A stretch of DNA of 64,000 nucleotides from Thalassospira profundimaris (lineage in GTDB: Bacteria; Pseudomonadota; Alphaproteobacteria; Rhodospirillales; Thalassospiraceae). Below the pieces are notes generated by a model. It saw only the letters and a list, made by a program, of their open reading frames with translations. It was not told the origin of the DNA and made no database searches. Below, piece by piece: positions 18,886-27,626 of the stretch (positions within the stretch are counted from its first letter, which is position 1; each line of letters opens with the position of its first letter). The stretch lies in contig NZ_JPWH01000018.1 of the NCBI RefSeq assembly GCF_003326755.1, positions 24,141-88,140 of the forward strand, written 5' to 3'. Both the position numbers and the translations under genes were made by a program.

Positions 18886-19965
18886 TTACCCCTTGGCAAT
18901 CGACTTGCCGGTTGCACCCAGATCCTTGAAAGCTTCTTCAAGGCGGGCTGCCATTGAAAGTTCGGCTTCGCGGACCCAAACACGTGGGTCGTATTGTTTT
19001 TTGTAGGGTTTGTCGTTGTCGGGATCGACCTGGTATTTGAAGGCGCGTTCGTTTTCTTCGACATATTTGCCAACGGCTGTCGCATAGGCAAACTGGGTGT
19101 CGGTATCGATGTTCATTTTGAAAACGCCGTAACCAACGGCTTCCTCGATTTTTTCTTTTTCCGAACCCGAACCACCGTGGAAAACGAAATCAAGCGGGAA
19201 GCCATCAAGGCCATGTTTTTCGGCAACGTATTTTTGCGATTCCAGCAGGATTTCCGGACGCAGTTTAACGTTCCCCGGCTTGTAAACGCCATGCACGTTG
19301 CCAAATGCTGCCGCGATCGAGAAATGGCCCAGCGGTTTGAGGCGACGATAGGCTTCTTCAACTTCTTCCGGACGGGTATAAAGGCGCGGATCGATATCGT
19401 CCTGAGAGGTATCAAGCTCCTTGCCGATGCCGTCTTCTTCTCCACCGGTCACACCCAGTTCGATTTCCAGGCTCATATCGACAGCGGAAAGACGTTTCAG
19501 AAATTCTTCGCAGGTTGCCAGGTTTTTTTCAATCGGTTCTTCGGAAAGATCCAGCATATGCGAGCTAAATAAAGGCTTGCTGGTTTCCTTGTAGGCTTTT
19601 TCACCCCAGCTCAGCATACCATCGACCCACGGAACGAATTTCCGGTTGGCATGATCGGTATGAAGAACAACGGCAACGCCATAATATTCAGCCAGAAGCT
19701 GGGTATGGCGGGCGGCGGAAACAGCGCCAATAACACGGGCCGCATCGGCATCCTTGATGCCCTTGCCGGCAAAGAACTGCGCACCACCATTCGAAAGCTG
19801 AATGATAATGTCAGAACCGGCATTGGCAGCAGCTTCAAGGGCTGCGTTCAGCGTGCTCGAGGACGTAATATTAACTGCGGGTAGAGCGTAACCGTCCTGC
19901 TTGCAGGCAGCAACAAGTTCACGATAGGCCGCACCGGTTACAACACCGGGTTTAACGGAAGGCAT
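18886..19965 (-). CDS. fbaA: Fructose-bisphosphate aldolase, class II
   Basis: This zinc-dependent aldolase interconverts fructose-1,6-bisphosphate with dihydroxyacetone phosphate and glyceraldehyde-3-phosphate. The 359-residue length equals E. coli FbaA. The His-Thr-Asp-His-Ala metal and catalytic segment is near residues 108-112. His residues in the Val-His-Gly-Val-Tyr and Phe-His-Gly-Gly-Ser-Gly segments complete the zinc and phosphate sites. AGGAGGAGT precedes the ATG. It begins 21 bases after the Gfo/Idh stop with no clear separate promoter, so it may be read as the last gene of the amino-sugar operon. Confidence 0.96.
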   Translation of the reverse strand: MPSVKPGVVTGAAYRELVAACKQDGYALPAVNITSSSTLNAALEAAANAGSDIIIQLSNGGAQFFAGKGIKDADAARVIGAVSAARHTQLLAEYYGVAVVLHTDHANRKFVPWVDGMLSWGEKAYKETSKPLFSSHMLDLSEEPIEKNLATCEEFLKRLSAVDMSLEIELGVTGGEEDGIGKELDTSQDDIDPRLYTRPEEVEEAYRRLKPLGHFSIAAAFGNVHGVYKPGNVKLRPEILLESQKYVAEKHGLDGFPLDFVFHGGSGSEKEKIEEAVGYGVFKMNIDTDTQFAYATAVGKYVEENERAFKYQVDPDNDKPYKKQYDPRVWVREAELSMAARLEEAFKDLGATGKSIAKG

Positions 19966-19986
19966 GTGGGTTACTCCTCCTGGGGG

Positions 19987-21060
19987 TCAGAGCATTATAA
20001 CATTCCCCGTGCGGACCGACTGGTCCGCCGCAAGGGCGATCCGTAAGGAGCCCAATCCATCCGCCATATGCTGCGTAAGGTCAAGATTTTCCGTTATAGA
20101 CTTTAGGAAAAACTGCTGCTCGCGCAGACACAAACCATCATGATCGGGCTCGTCATCTGTTTTGATGATTTCGTCCGAATGTGAAAATTTTCCGTCCTGA
20201 TCTGTGGCAGCATGGTGCAATTTTAAGGCATTCGTTTTGGTATGTGTGTCGATATCGGCCGATCCGGCACCTTTTTCTTCTACATCTGTGATTGATACCG
20301 CCCCCTTTGGCCCGATCACATCCTTAACAAAAAACGCCGTTTCGCTGATCATCGGGCCCCAGCCTGCCTCGTACCAGCCAATCGACCCGTCATCAAACCG
20401 GACCTGCAATTGTCCGTAATTATACATGTCCCCGGCCACATCGGGGGACAGACGCACGCCCATCGCATGAACCGAAACCGGTTTGGCACCTGTCATCAGG
20501 CACATCATATCAAGGTAATGAACTCCACAATCGACAATCGGTGATACGCTGTTTAACAGCCGTTTATGGGTTTCCCAAAATTCGCCACTGCTTTGCTGGT
20601 TCAAATTCATCCGCATCACCAGCGGCTTACCCAGAGTTTGGGCCAGTTCAACGAATTTCTCCCAGGATGGATGATGGCGCAGGATATAGCCGATCACCAG
20701 TTTGCGGTCGTGTTTGACTGCACTGTCAATAACGCGCTCGGCATCGGCCACGGTGGCAGCCAGCGGCTTTTCGATAAATACATGCGCCCCTGCTTCAAAG
20801 GCGGCAATGGCGTAATCGGCATGGGTTTCGGTATAGGTGTTAATCGAAACCGCATCGGGCCGGGTTTCGGCCAGGGCCGCTTTATAATCGGTAAATTGCG
20901 GGTAGGCTGCAAAACCGTCGGGCAGGGTGCCTGGCGCAATTGGGGACCGGGTGCACAGGCCGACAATCTCGAACCCGTCAAGGGTATGGTATGCCTTGGC
21001 ATGGGACATCCCCATATTGCCCAGTCCGACAACAAGGATGCGTACGGGGTTCGACGTCAT
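19987..21060 (-). CDS. Gfo/Idh/MocA family oxidoreductase
   Basis: This is an NAD(P)-dependent dehydrogenase of the Gfo/Idh/MocA family, with an N-terminal Rossmann domain (Val-Gly-Leu-Gly-Asn-Met-Gly at residues 11-17) and the family's Glu-Lys-Pro-Leu motif near residue 97. The C-terminal domain carries Asp-Cys-Gly-Val-His-Tyr-Leu-Asp near residue 178, where the catalytic Asp/His pair normally sits. The substrate is unknown. Its place between nagA and fbaA in an amino-sugar operon suggests a sugar, amino-sugar or anhydro-sugar substrate (inference). The 357-residue start has AGGAGG seven bases upstream. Confidence 0.9.
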   Translation of the reverse strand: MTSNPVRILVVGLGNMGMSHAKAYHTLDGFEIVGLCTRSPIAPGTLPDGFAAYPQFTDYKAALAETRPDAVSINTYTETHADYAIAAFEAGAHVFIEKPLAATVADAERVIDSAVKHDRKLVIGYILRHHPSWEKFVELAQTLGKPLVMRMNLNQQSSGEFWETHKRLLNSVSPIVDCGVHYLDMMCLMTGAKPVSVHAMGVRLSPDVAGDMYNYGQLQVRFDDGSIGWYEAGWGPMISETAFFVKDVIGPKGAVSITDVEEKGAGSADIDTHTKTNALKLHHAATDQDGKFSHSDEIIKTDDEPDHDGLCLREQQFFLKSITENLDLTQHMADGLGSLRIALAADQSVRTGNVIML

Positions 21061-21102
21061 GGGGAAGCCTCCTGATCTTATGTTTTAGATAAAATTTTTG
21101 AT

Positions 21103-22236
21103 TTATTTACCTGAAACCCAAGTGTTTTTGACATCATAACTTTCCGGGTCAAACAACACCATATCGGCGTCAAAACCCGGAAGGATTTTGCCTTTGCAAT
21201 CATCAAGTTTCAGGAACGTTGCCGGATACAGCGATGCCATGCGCAAGGCTTCGCCAAGGTCAACACCGATCATCTCAACACTGTTTTTAACGGCCGACAT
21301 CATATCCAGATCTGACCCGGCCAGTGTGCCATCAGCAAGGGCGCAACGCCCGCCAATGGCGGTAATTTCCTCGCCGCCCAGAATAAAATTCTTGGTTTTT
21401 GCGCCCACCGTCGGCATGGCATCCGTGACCAGCATGATCTTGCCGGTTTTCTTGGCCCGAACGGCCACCTGCATGGCAGCCGGATGGACATGATAACCAT
21501 CGGCGATCAGGCCGCACCATGTGTTTTCATCCGCCATTGCCGCCCCGGCAACACCGGGTTCACGATGGGCAAGGGGGCTCATGGCGTTAAACAGGTGGGT
21601 GAAACCGCGTAATCCTTCGCCGATTGCCTTTTGCATGTCATCATAGCTGCCTGCTGTATGACCTGCGCACACCAACACACCTTTGGCGGTTAGTTTTTCG
21701 ATGATGCCCCTGGCGGCCTTTTCAGGTGCCAGCGTTACCAGAATGCGGCCATTCGGCAGGCTGGACAGAATCTCGATCGCGTCATCTTCCATCGGGCGGA
21801 TGATGTTTGCGTCATGTACACCTTTGCGTTCGGTGTTCAGATACGGGCCTTCAAGATGAATCCCAACAATGCCCGGTACGCCTTCGTCGATGGCGTTTTT
21901 AACGGCATCAATTGCGGCCAGCATTTTTTCGCGTGTGTCGGTAATCAGGGTCGGCAGCATGGCCGTGGTGCCAAATTGGCGGTGCGCCGCCATAATCTGG
22001 CGAATGCCGTCAACACTAGGCGAGTGGTTTAACAAAACACCACCGCCCCCATTGACCTGCACGTCAATAAACCCGGGGGCCAGCACATTTCCCCGGGCGT
22101 CAAAAATATCAGCCCCATCGGGTTTACTGGCCGGGGAAATCGCACTGATTTTACCGTTTTCAACGATCACGCAGACATCATCGTGAAACTGTTCGCCATC
22201 GAACAGTCGGGCATTTTTAATGGCAAGAACAGTCAT
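21103..22236 (-). CDS. nagA: N-acetylglucosamine-6-phosphate deacetylase
   Basis: NagA removes acetate from GlcNAc-6-phosphate to give glucosamine-6-phosphate. The amidohydrolase metal site is visible as His-Leu-Glu-Gly-Pro-Tyr near residue 127. A His-Thr-Ala-Gly segment, a Thr-His-Leu-Phe-Asn-Ala-Met segment and the catalytic Asp in Val-Thr-Asp-Ala-Met follow. The ATG at 22236 gives 377 residues and overlaps the preceding stop by one base (TGATG). An upstream TTG at 22239 is less likely. The enzyme acts downstream of the kinase and MurQ and upstream of the SIS deaminase. Confidence 0.95.
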   Translation of the reverse strand: MTVLAIKNARLFDGEQFHDDVCVIVENGKISAISPASKPDGADIFDARGNVLAPGFIDVQVNGGGGVLLNHSPSVDGIRQIMAAHRQFGTTAMLPTLITDTREKMLAAIDAVKNAIDEGVPGIVGIHLEGPYLNTERKGVHDANIIRPMEDDAIEILSSLPNGRILVTLAPEKAARGIIEKLTAKGVLVCAGHTAGSYDDMQKAIGEGLRGFTHLFNAMSPLAHREPGVAGAAMADENTWCGLIADGYHVHPAAMQVAVRAKKTGKIMLVTDAMPTVGAKTKNFILGGEEITAIGGRCALADGTLAGSDLDMMSAVKNSVEMIGVDLGEALRMASLYPATFLKLDDCKGKILPGFDADMVLFDPESYDVKNTWVSGK

Positions 22237-23279
22237 CAATGCGTCTCCGTTACCTTGGAAAGATGTGGCGGTGCATCGGGGTTGCAGCCCCGATGCAATG
22301 CAACATGTTCAGCCAGGGTATAAAAGGTCTGGATCATTGCAATCGGCGCCAGCAGCGGGTGAATGTTTTCGACAACCGGCAAATGGCCCCTGGTGGTGGT
22401 GCCGCCTGTTTCGGCGGCAAATAAATTATCGGTTTTTGCCCGCATTTCCGTCAGGAAACCCTCGATACTTTCGCGGGTGGCGTCATCCTGCGAAAAAACC
22501 AGCAACGGAAAGTCACGTGTTACCAGCGCCATTGGCCCGTGTTTGACTTCGGCAGCACTAAAGGCTTCGGCATGCAGGCTGCTGGTTTCCTTGAATTTCA
22601 GGGCGGCTTCCTGGGCAATGGCAAAGGTCGGGCCGCGCCCGATAACATATAACCCCTGCGATTTGGCAATCGGTTCGGCGGCATCAAGCCAGTCTTGATC
22701 AAGGGCCTGCCTCAATTGGTCGGGCAGGGCAGCCAGACCGTTATTCAGGCTGGTATCATCCAGCCAGCCAGCCACTATCTGGGCAATGGCCGACAGGGTT
22801 GCGATATAGGATTTGGTTGCGGCGACACTGGTTTCGGCCCCCGCCATAAGCGGGATAACATGGTCCACCGTTTCGGCCAGCGGGGAATCGGTTACATTCA
22901 CCAACGCCACAGTACGCGCACCAGCCTTTTTGGCAGCGGTCGCACTTTGCACCAGATCCGGGCTTTTGCCGGATTGTGAAACGGCAATAAACAATGCGCC
23001 TTTAACCGCCAGGGTCTTGCCATAGATCGATGTGATTGACGGTGCGGCCGACACCACGGGAATGCCAAGCTGGCTTTCGATCAGGTATTTTGCATAAAGT
23101 GTTGCATGGTCCGAACTGCCGCGCCCGCAGGTCATGACAAAGGCGGGCGGGTTGCTGCGCAATTCGCTGACCAGGGCAGCAATGGCATCCTGATTGGCGG
23201 CCAGTTGTGCCTTGACAACATCCGGGGCCTGGGCGGTTTCGCGACCCATCTGGGTTTGGGGCGTCCAGCGTGTGGTCAT
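22236..23279 (-). CDS. SIS-domain glucosamine-6-phosphate deaminase (NagB-II/AgaS-like)
   Basis: This is a two-SIS-domain sugar isomerase protein that resembles the isomerase half of GlmS without the glutaminase domain. In nag clusters such proteins (NagB-II) convert glucosamine-6-phosphate to fructose-6-phosphate and ammonia. A Cys-Gly-Arg-Gly-Ser-Ser-Asp motif lies near residue 51 and a Ser-Gln-Ser-Gly-Lys-Ser-Pro-Asp motif near residue 100. The C-terminus carries the typical Glu-x-Lys-His-Gly-Pro segment. The ATG at 23279 has AAGGA upstream and gives 347 residues. No classical NagB occurs nearby, which supports the deaminase role. Confidence 0.85.
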   Translation of the reverse strand: MTTRWTPQTQMGRETAQAPDVVKAQLAANQDAIAALVSELRSNPPAFVMTCGRGSSDHATLYAKYLIESQLGIPVVSAAPSITSIYGKTLAVKGALFIAVSQSGKSPDLVQSATAAKKAGARTVALVNVTDSPLAETVDHVIPLMAGAETSVAATKSYIATLSAIAQIVAGWLDDTSLNNGLAALPDQLRQALDQDWLDAAEPIAKSQGLYVIGRGPTFAIAQEAALKFKETSSLHAEAFSAAEVKHGPMALVTRDFPLLVFSQDDATRESIEGFLTEMRAKTDNLFAAETGGTTTRGHLPVVENIHPLLAPIAMIQTFYTLAEHVALHRGCNPDAPPHLSKVTETH

Positions 23280-23330
23280 GTTCGCTTTCCTTGCGTTAAA
23301 ATGCTGTTTGCAAAAAGAGGATGATGGCAC

Positions 23331-24092
23331 CTATCGCGCATCCACCTGCATTTCGGCGATAAAGTCGTAACTGTCGCCGCGATAATGGGAACGGGTAAAT
23401 TCAACGGGTGTGCCATTTGCCAGGAATGATCGCCGTTCGATATAAAGGGCGGCACTGCCCTCGGGCACGCCAAGCGTTCGCGCGGTTTCGTTGTCAAACA
23501 GTTCGGCACGCAGGCGCTGCAGCGCGCGGTCGGGCTTTTTGCCATATCTCGCCAGCGCATCATAAAGCGATTTATCGACGTCTTCGGGGTGCGGAATGAA
23601 CTGTTTGGGAACCACGGCAAATTCCAGCGCCATCGGTTTGTCATTGGCGGTGCGCAGGCGGCGGAACCGGGCGACTTCGGTGCCCGGTGACAGGTTCAGG
23701 GCCATTGCTTCTTCGGGGGTGGCGTAGCCAACCGATTTTTCCAGCCAGACAGCCCCCGGATTAAGACCCCGGGTTGTCATATCCTCGGTAAAGGATGTCA
23801 GCCGCGACAGGGCCTGCTCCACGCGCGGTGCAACAAAGGTGCCCGCGCCGTGGCGTTGGATCAACACGCCGTCTTCCACCAGGGCCCTGACGGCATTGCG
23901 TACCGTGACACGCGAAATACCCAATTCGGTTGCCAGGTCGCGTTCGCTGGGCAGGGCGTCTTCGACTTTTAAAATACCATCATCAATGATGGCCTTTATG
24001 GCGGTTTGCAAACGACGATAAAGCGGACCATGACCGGTATGTTCAAAATCGCGGGCACGCAGGCTGTTTAAGACATCATCTGTGGCAATCAC
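23331..24092 (-). CDS. GntR/HutC family regulator, NagR/NagQ-like
   Basis: This is a predicted repressor of the amino-sugar operons. The N-terminal winged helix-turn-helix (about residues 20-90) contains Pro-Ser-Glu-Arg-Asp-Leu-Ala, typical of GntR proteins. The C-terminal UTRA domain (about residues 100-245) is the ligand-binding type that senses GlcN6P or GlcNAc6P in NagR/YvoA. Start is GTG at 24092, overlapping the kinase stop as GTGA, so the two are coupled. Likely targets are the TGGTAT elements in the divergent promoter region at 25.0-25.2 kb (inference). Confidence 0.88.
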   Translation of the reverse strand: MIATDDVLNSLRARDFEHTGHGPLYRRLQTAIKAIIDDGILKVEDALPSERDLATELGISRVTVRNAVRALVEDGVLIQRHGAGTFVAPRVEQALSRLTSFTEDMTTRGLNPGAVWLEKSVGYATPEEAMALNLSPGTEVARFRRLRTANDKPMALEFAVVPKQFIPHPEDVDKSLYDALARYGKKPDRALQRLRAELFDNETARTLGVPEGSAALYIERRSFLANGTPVEFTRSHYRGDSYDFIAEMQVDAR

Positions 24093-24979
24093 CGGCGTTC
24101 CTCCTGCAGGCGTTTGGTCATCAGGATGGCACCATCCAGCGCGTCTCCTGCTGCCGGGACAAGCTTGCTTTGAATGTCATCTGGCATCAAATCGGCCATG
24201 CGCCGGGCGATGCCCCCCATCAGGGTCAGCCTTGCGGCCCCAAAGGCCATAAGGCGGCGTAAAATTTGCTCATTTGCCAGTCTGGCCTGCTCAACAATGT
24301 CGCGGGCAATTGCATCGCCGTTATCCAGGGCGTCAAAAACCGTTAAGGCGAACTGGCCGTAATCTGACGGGCGGGCGGTTTCGGCAAAGGAAACCATCTC
24401 TTCGGGGCTGTGGTGGAAATGCGCCATAAGCTGGTGTGTCAGACTGGTTGCCATACCAATTTTCTCATGGGCCAGCAGGGCCTTTTCCAGGGCCAGTTTG
24501 CCAATGCGCGCACCACCGCCAATGTCTGAAATCTCAAATCCCCAACCGGCAACAGCAAGCTGCCTGCCATCAACAATCGCCTGGCCGCAAGTGCCGGTTC
24601 CCACAATCAGGATGGCACCATCCTGGCCGTTATGGGCGCCAAGGCAGGCGGTAAAGGCATCGGTTTCAAAAACGGCGCTGGCAAAAGGGTGGGGGTAGGC
24701 GGCTATACATTTGCGTTCACGCTCAAGCGATAACCCTGCCAGTCCCATACCTGCATGAATGTCGCCGATGCGGGTATGGGGGAGTCCTGCCTGTTCGAGG
24801 GTGTCGCGTGCTGCTGCGATAATTTCCGAAAAGATTTTTTCCAGCCCCAGGCGGGTGTTTGCACCGCCACGAACGGCTTCGCCCAGGATATTTCCAAACC
24901 CGTCACACAGGCGTACCCGGCAGCGCGTACCGCCACCATCGACGCCAAGAAAAAGACCATCAGAATCCGGTTTGTTCAT
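24089..24979 (-). CDS. BadF/BadG/BcrA/BcrD-type amino-sugar kinase (GlcNAc and/or MurNAc kinase)
   Basis: This is a 296-residue ASKHA-fold kinase. The phosphate-1 loop Gly-Val-Asp-Gly-Gly-Gly-Thr-Arg-Cys is at residues 12-20, a Gly-Thr-Gly-Thr-Cys-Gly phosphate-2 loop is near residue 125, and an adenosine-loop Gly-Gly-Ile-Ala occurs near residue 255. Family members include mammalian NAGK and clostridial MurK, which phosphorylates both GlcNAc and MurNAc. With murQ just across the promoter region, dual GlcNAc/MurNAc use is plausible here but not shown. It is the first gene of the leftward operon. Confidence 0.87.
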   Translation of the reverse strand: MNKPDSDGLFLGVDGGGTRCRVRLCDGFGNILGEAVRGGANTRLGLEKIFSEIIAAARDTLEQAGLPHTRIGDIHAGMGLAGLSLERERKCIAAYPHPFASAVFETDAFTACLGAHNGQDGAILIVGTGTCGQAIVDGRQLAVAGWGFEISDIGGGARIGKLALEKALLAHEKIGMATSLTHQLMAHFHHSPEEMVSFAETARPSDYGQFALTVFDALDNGDAIARDIVEQARLANEQILRRLMAFGAARLTLMGGIARRMADLMPDDIQSKLVPAAGDALDGAILMTKRLQEERR

Positions 24980-25015
24980 TGTTTGCCATCCCTACCTGCC
25001 GTCACCATAGCAGAG

Positions 25016-25038
25016 TGGTATCAATATTTGCAATACCA
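25016..25038. promoter_or_regulatory. Candidate regulator half-site pair near the kinase start
   Basis: TGGTAT (25016-25021) and ATACCA (25033-25038) form an inverted pair 17 bases apart, 37 bases upstream of the kinase start codon. The same TGGTAT element recurs before murQ, which suggests a shared operator for the GntR regulator encoded in the cluster. Confidence 0.45.
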
Positions 25039-25202
25039 ATATAGGTCCAGTTAGAAGCACATTCGGGTTCTGGTAGTCGCGCATCTATGTGGTGCTGTTT
25101 GGGTGATTTGGTTAAATTTTCTCATAAATATATGATTTTAAAATATTACCTGTGAATTTTCCGGGTGATTTTATTTGGTTTGCATTTAACGCCTTGCGTA
25201 TC

Positions 25203-25219
25203 TGGTATCATAATGGTAT
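25203..25219. promoter_or_regulatory. Tandem TGGTAT elements before murQ
   Basis: TGGTAT occurs at 25203-25208 and again at 25214-25219. The copies are 11 bases apart and so lie on one face of the helix, 27 bases before the murQ ATG. The rest of the 266-base divergent gap (24980-25245) is A+T-rich and contains no gene I can support. Confidence 0.45.
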
Positions 25220-25245
25220 TTGATTAGGTAAGGGAGAGCAGGAAA

Positions 25246-26133
25246 ATGGCATTAAGCACCGAAGAATTCGATTTGCGCTTTGCCGGATTGGACCAGTGGT
25301 CTGATACCGATTTCCTGACTGCGCTTTGGGAAGGGCAGATGCGTGCCGTAGCCTCGGTCGGTCCTGTTATCGGAATACTTGCGCGGACAGCATCCAATAT
25401 TGCCGATCAATTGCTGGATGGCGGACGTCTGGTTTATGCTGGTGCCGGGACATCAGGCACCGTTGCCTGGCAGGACGCCAAGGAACTGGGCGGGACATTT
25501 GGCTGGCCCGAAGATCAGACGATTGTTCTGGTAGCCGGGGGTGTCGATAGTGAACCAGGTGTGTTTAACGCCGCTGAAGATGATATCGATGCCGCCAGGG
25601 CCGCCATTCGACACCATAATATTGGTTCCGGGGATGTTGTTATCGGTGTCGCGGCAAGTGGTTCGACGCCGTTTACCCTGAATGCGATATGTGCGGCCCG
25701 TGCAGCGGGTGCCCTGACGGTGGGCATTTGCAACAATGGTGACGGCGCATTGCTTGATCATGTCGATCATGGCATTTTTCTTGATAGTGCGCCCGAAGTC
25801 ATTGCCGGGTCCACCCGTATGGGGGCGGGCACGGCGCAAAAGGCTGCGCTTAACATGCTGTCGACGCTGGTGATGAACCGGATGGGTCGCCTGTTTGACA
25901 ACCTCATGGTGGGGATGCGGGCCGATAACGTAAAATTGCAGGGTCGGGCAGTGCGTATCGTGGTGCAGATTGCACAATGCAATGCCGATACCGCGCAATT
26001 GGCACTTGAACAATCCGGTTTTGATATTCGCAGCGCCGTTTTAATGGCGCGCGGCAAAAATCTCTCAGAGGCCAAAGAAATTCTGGCGTCCGTGAACGGC
26101 AATCTGCGGGCGGCGCTTGAATATAAGGATTGA
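25246..26133 (+). CDS. murQ: N-acetylmuramic acid 6-phosphate etherase
   Basis: MurQ cleaves the D-lactyl ether of MurNAc-6-phosphate to GlcNAc-6-phosphate and lactate in murein recycling or MurNAc use. It is a SIS-fold protein. The family's Ala-Gly-Ala-Gly-Thr-Ser-Gly segment is near residues 67-73 and the Gly-Ser-Thr-Arg-Met-Gly-Ala-Gly-Thr-Ala-Gln-Lys segment is near residues 188-199. The 295-residue length is typical. GGGAGAGCAGG precedes the ATG. It leads the rightward operon with the CUT1 importer and opposes the kinase-nagA operon, whose NagA would take its product. Confidence 0.95.
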   Translation: MALSTEEFDLRFAGLDQWSDTDFLTALWEGQMRAVASVGPVIGILARTASNIADQLLDGGRLVYAGAGTSGTVAWQDAKELGGTFGWPEDQTIVLVAGGVDSEPGVFNAAEDDIDAARAAIRHHNIGSGDVVIGVAASGSTPFTLNAICAARAAGALTVGICNNGDGALLDHVDHGIFLDSAPEVIAGSTRMGAGTAQKAALNMLSTLVMNRMGRLFDNLMVGMRADNVKLQGRAVRIVVQIAQCNADTAQLALEQSGFDIRSAVLMARGKNLSEAKEILASVNGNLRAALEYKD

Positions 26134-26190
26134 ACCCGGTCCATAAAGGGCAGGGCAATCCCCCGACATTGATCAGAGGAGGCATAAATA

Positions 26191-27456
26191 ATGTCGAACA
26201 AATTCGTGGCAAAAGGGCTGGCGGCGGCCTTGGCGGCAAGTGTCGCCCTGGTCCCTCTCATGGCACAGGCAGGGGATCTGGTTATTGAAAGCTGGCGTAA
26301 CGACGATATCGATATCTGGAATGATAAAATCATTCCCGCTTTCAACGAAAAACATCCCGACATTCACGTTTCTTTCAAACCAACCACGCCGACCGAATAT
26401 AACGCCGCGCTGAATGCCAAGCTTTCCGGTGGTACGGCTGGCGATTTGATTGCCTGCCGTCCGTTTGATGCGTCGCTTGAACTTTACAAGCAGGGCAATC
26501 TTGTTTCGCTTAATGATCTTCCGGGGATGGATAATTTTTCGGATGTTGCCAAGTCCGCCTGGCAGACAGACGATGGTTCAACCACCTTCTGCGTGCCCAT
26601 CGCATCGGTTATTCATGGCTTCATTTATAACAAGGAAGCCTTTGATGAAGTTGGCGTAGAGGTTCCCAAAACGACAGAGGAATTCTTCCAGGTTCTTGAT
26701 AAAATCAAGGAAGATGGCACCTATATCCCGATGGCAATGGGGACAGCTGACCAATGGGAAGCCGCCACGATGGGCTTTCAGAATATTGGTCCCAATCACT
26801 GGAAAGGCGAAGAAGGCCGCAAAGCCCTGATTGATGGCAGTGCCAAATTTACCGACAAACCCTATGTCGATACCTTCAAGGAACTGGCCCGCTGGAAAGA
26901 CTATTTGCCCGATGGCTTTGAAGCCATTTCCTACCCGGATGCGCAAAATCTGTTTTCGCTGGGCAGAGCTGCCATTTATCCGGCGGGTTCCTGGGATATT
27001 TCGTTGTTTAACAAACAGGCCGATTTCAAATTTGGTGCGTTTCCGCCGCCTCCGCCCGCTGGCTCGGATACCTGTTATATCAGTGACCATACCGATATTG
27101 GCATGGGCCTGAATGCGCATTCCAAAAATGCCAAAGACGCCAAAGTGTTCCTTGAATGGATGACCGGCCCTGACTTTGCGCAGCTTTATTCCAATGCGCT
27201 GCCTGGTTTCTTCTCGCTGTCGAATGCCAAAGTCAAAATCGAAGATCCGGTTGCCCAGGAATTTGTCAGCTGGCGCCAGAAGTGCAAATCGACCATTCGC
27301 AATTCTTACCAGATTTTGTCGCGTGGGACGCCGAACCTGGAAAACGAATTGTGGAACGTTTCGGCCCAGGTCATTAACGGCACACTGACGCCGGAGCAGG
27401 CTTCGGAGAAAGTCGAAGACGGTTTGAAAAAATGGTACGCACCGCATCAGAAATGA
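26191..27456 (+). CDS. CUT1 ABC importer, sugar-binding protein
   Basis: This is a predicted periplasmic solute-binding protein of the carbohydrate uptake-1 type, cluster B fold. A signal peptide with Ala-Gln-Ala at its end (cleavage near residue 27) precedes a mature protein of about 394 residues. It lies 57 bases after murQ and before two permeases and an ATPase, so the ligand is probably an amino sugar such as GlcNAc, MurNAc or a chito-oligomer (inference from context). A run of five prolines near residues 287-291 may need EF-P for translation. A strong stem-loop follows the gene. Confidence 0.9.
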   Translation: MSNKFVAKGLAAALAASVALVPLMAQAGDLVIESWRNDDIDIWNDKIIPAFNEKHPDIHVSFKPTTPTEYNAALNAKLSGGTAGDLIACRPFDASLELYKQGNLVSLNDLPGMDNFSDVAKSAWQTDDGSTTFCVPIASVIHGFIYNKEAFDEVGVEVPKTTEEFFQVLDKIKEDGTYIPMAMGTADQWEAATMGFQNIGPNHWKGEEGRKALIDGSAKFTDKPYVDTFKELARWKDYLPDGFEAISYPDAQNLFSLGRAAIYPAGSWDISLFNKQADFKFGAFPPPPPAGSDTCYISDHTDIGMGLNAHSKNAKDAKVFLEWMTGPDFAQLYSNALPGFFSLSNAKVKIEDPVAQEFVSWRQKCKSTIRNSYQILSRGTPNLENELWNVSAQVINGTLTPEQASEKVEDGLKKWYAPHQK

Positions 27457-27470
27457 TCGGATGATGTTGT

Positions 27471-27496
27471 GGACAGGCGTATTTTGGCGCCTGTCC
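27471..27496 (+). repeat. Stem-loop after the CUT1 binding-protein gene
   Basis: GGACAGGCG (27471-27479) and CGCCTGTCC (27488-27496) pair perfectly with an 8-base loop, 14 bases after the stop codon. No T-run follows, so a processing or 3'-end-protecting role is more likely than full termination. The remaining bases up to the permease start hold no other signal I recognise. Confidence 0.65.
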
Positions 27497-27626
27497 ATCC
27501 TTCCGGAAAAAAGAACTGCCGAACGGGCGATCTCTTTGATTGCCAAAGACGGAACATCGGGGCAGACCTTGGTTATTTTCCCCGTTTGTTTCCGCACCCA
27601 AAATTTTCAGACAGACAGGACATGGT

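Noticed and set aside
19994..19999. TATAAT as a separate fbaA promoter
   Set aside because: No acceptable -35 hexamer was found at 16-18 bases upstream.
20011..20028. GCGGACC/GGTCCGC hairpin as a terminator before fbaA
   Set aside because: It lies inside the coding 3' end of the Gfo/Idh gene and has no T-run on the minus strand.
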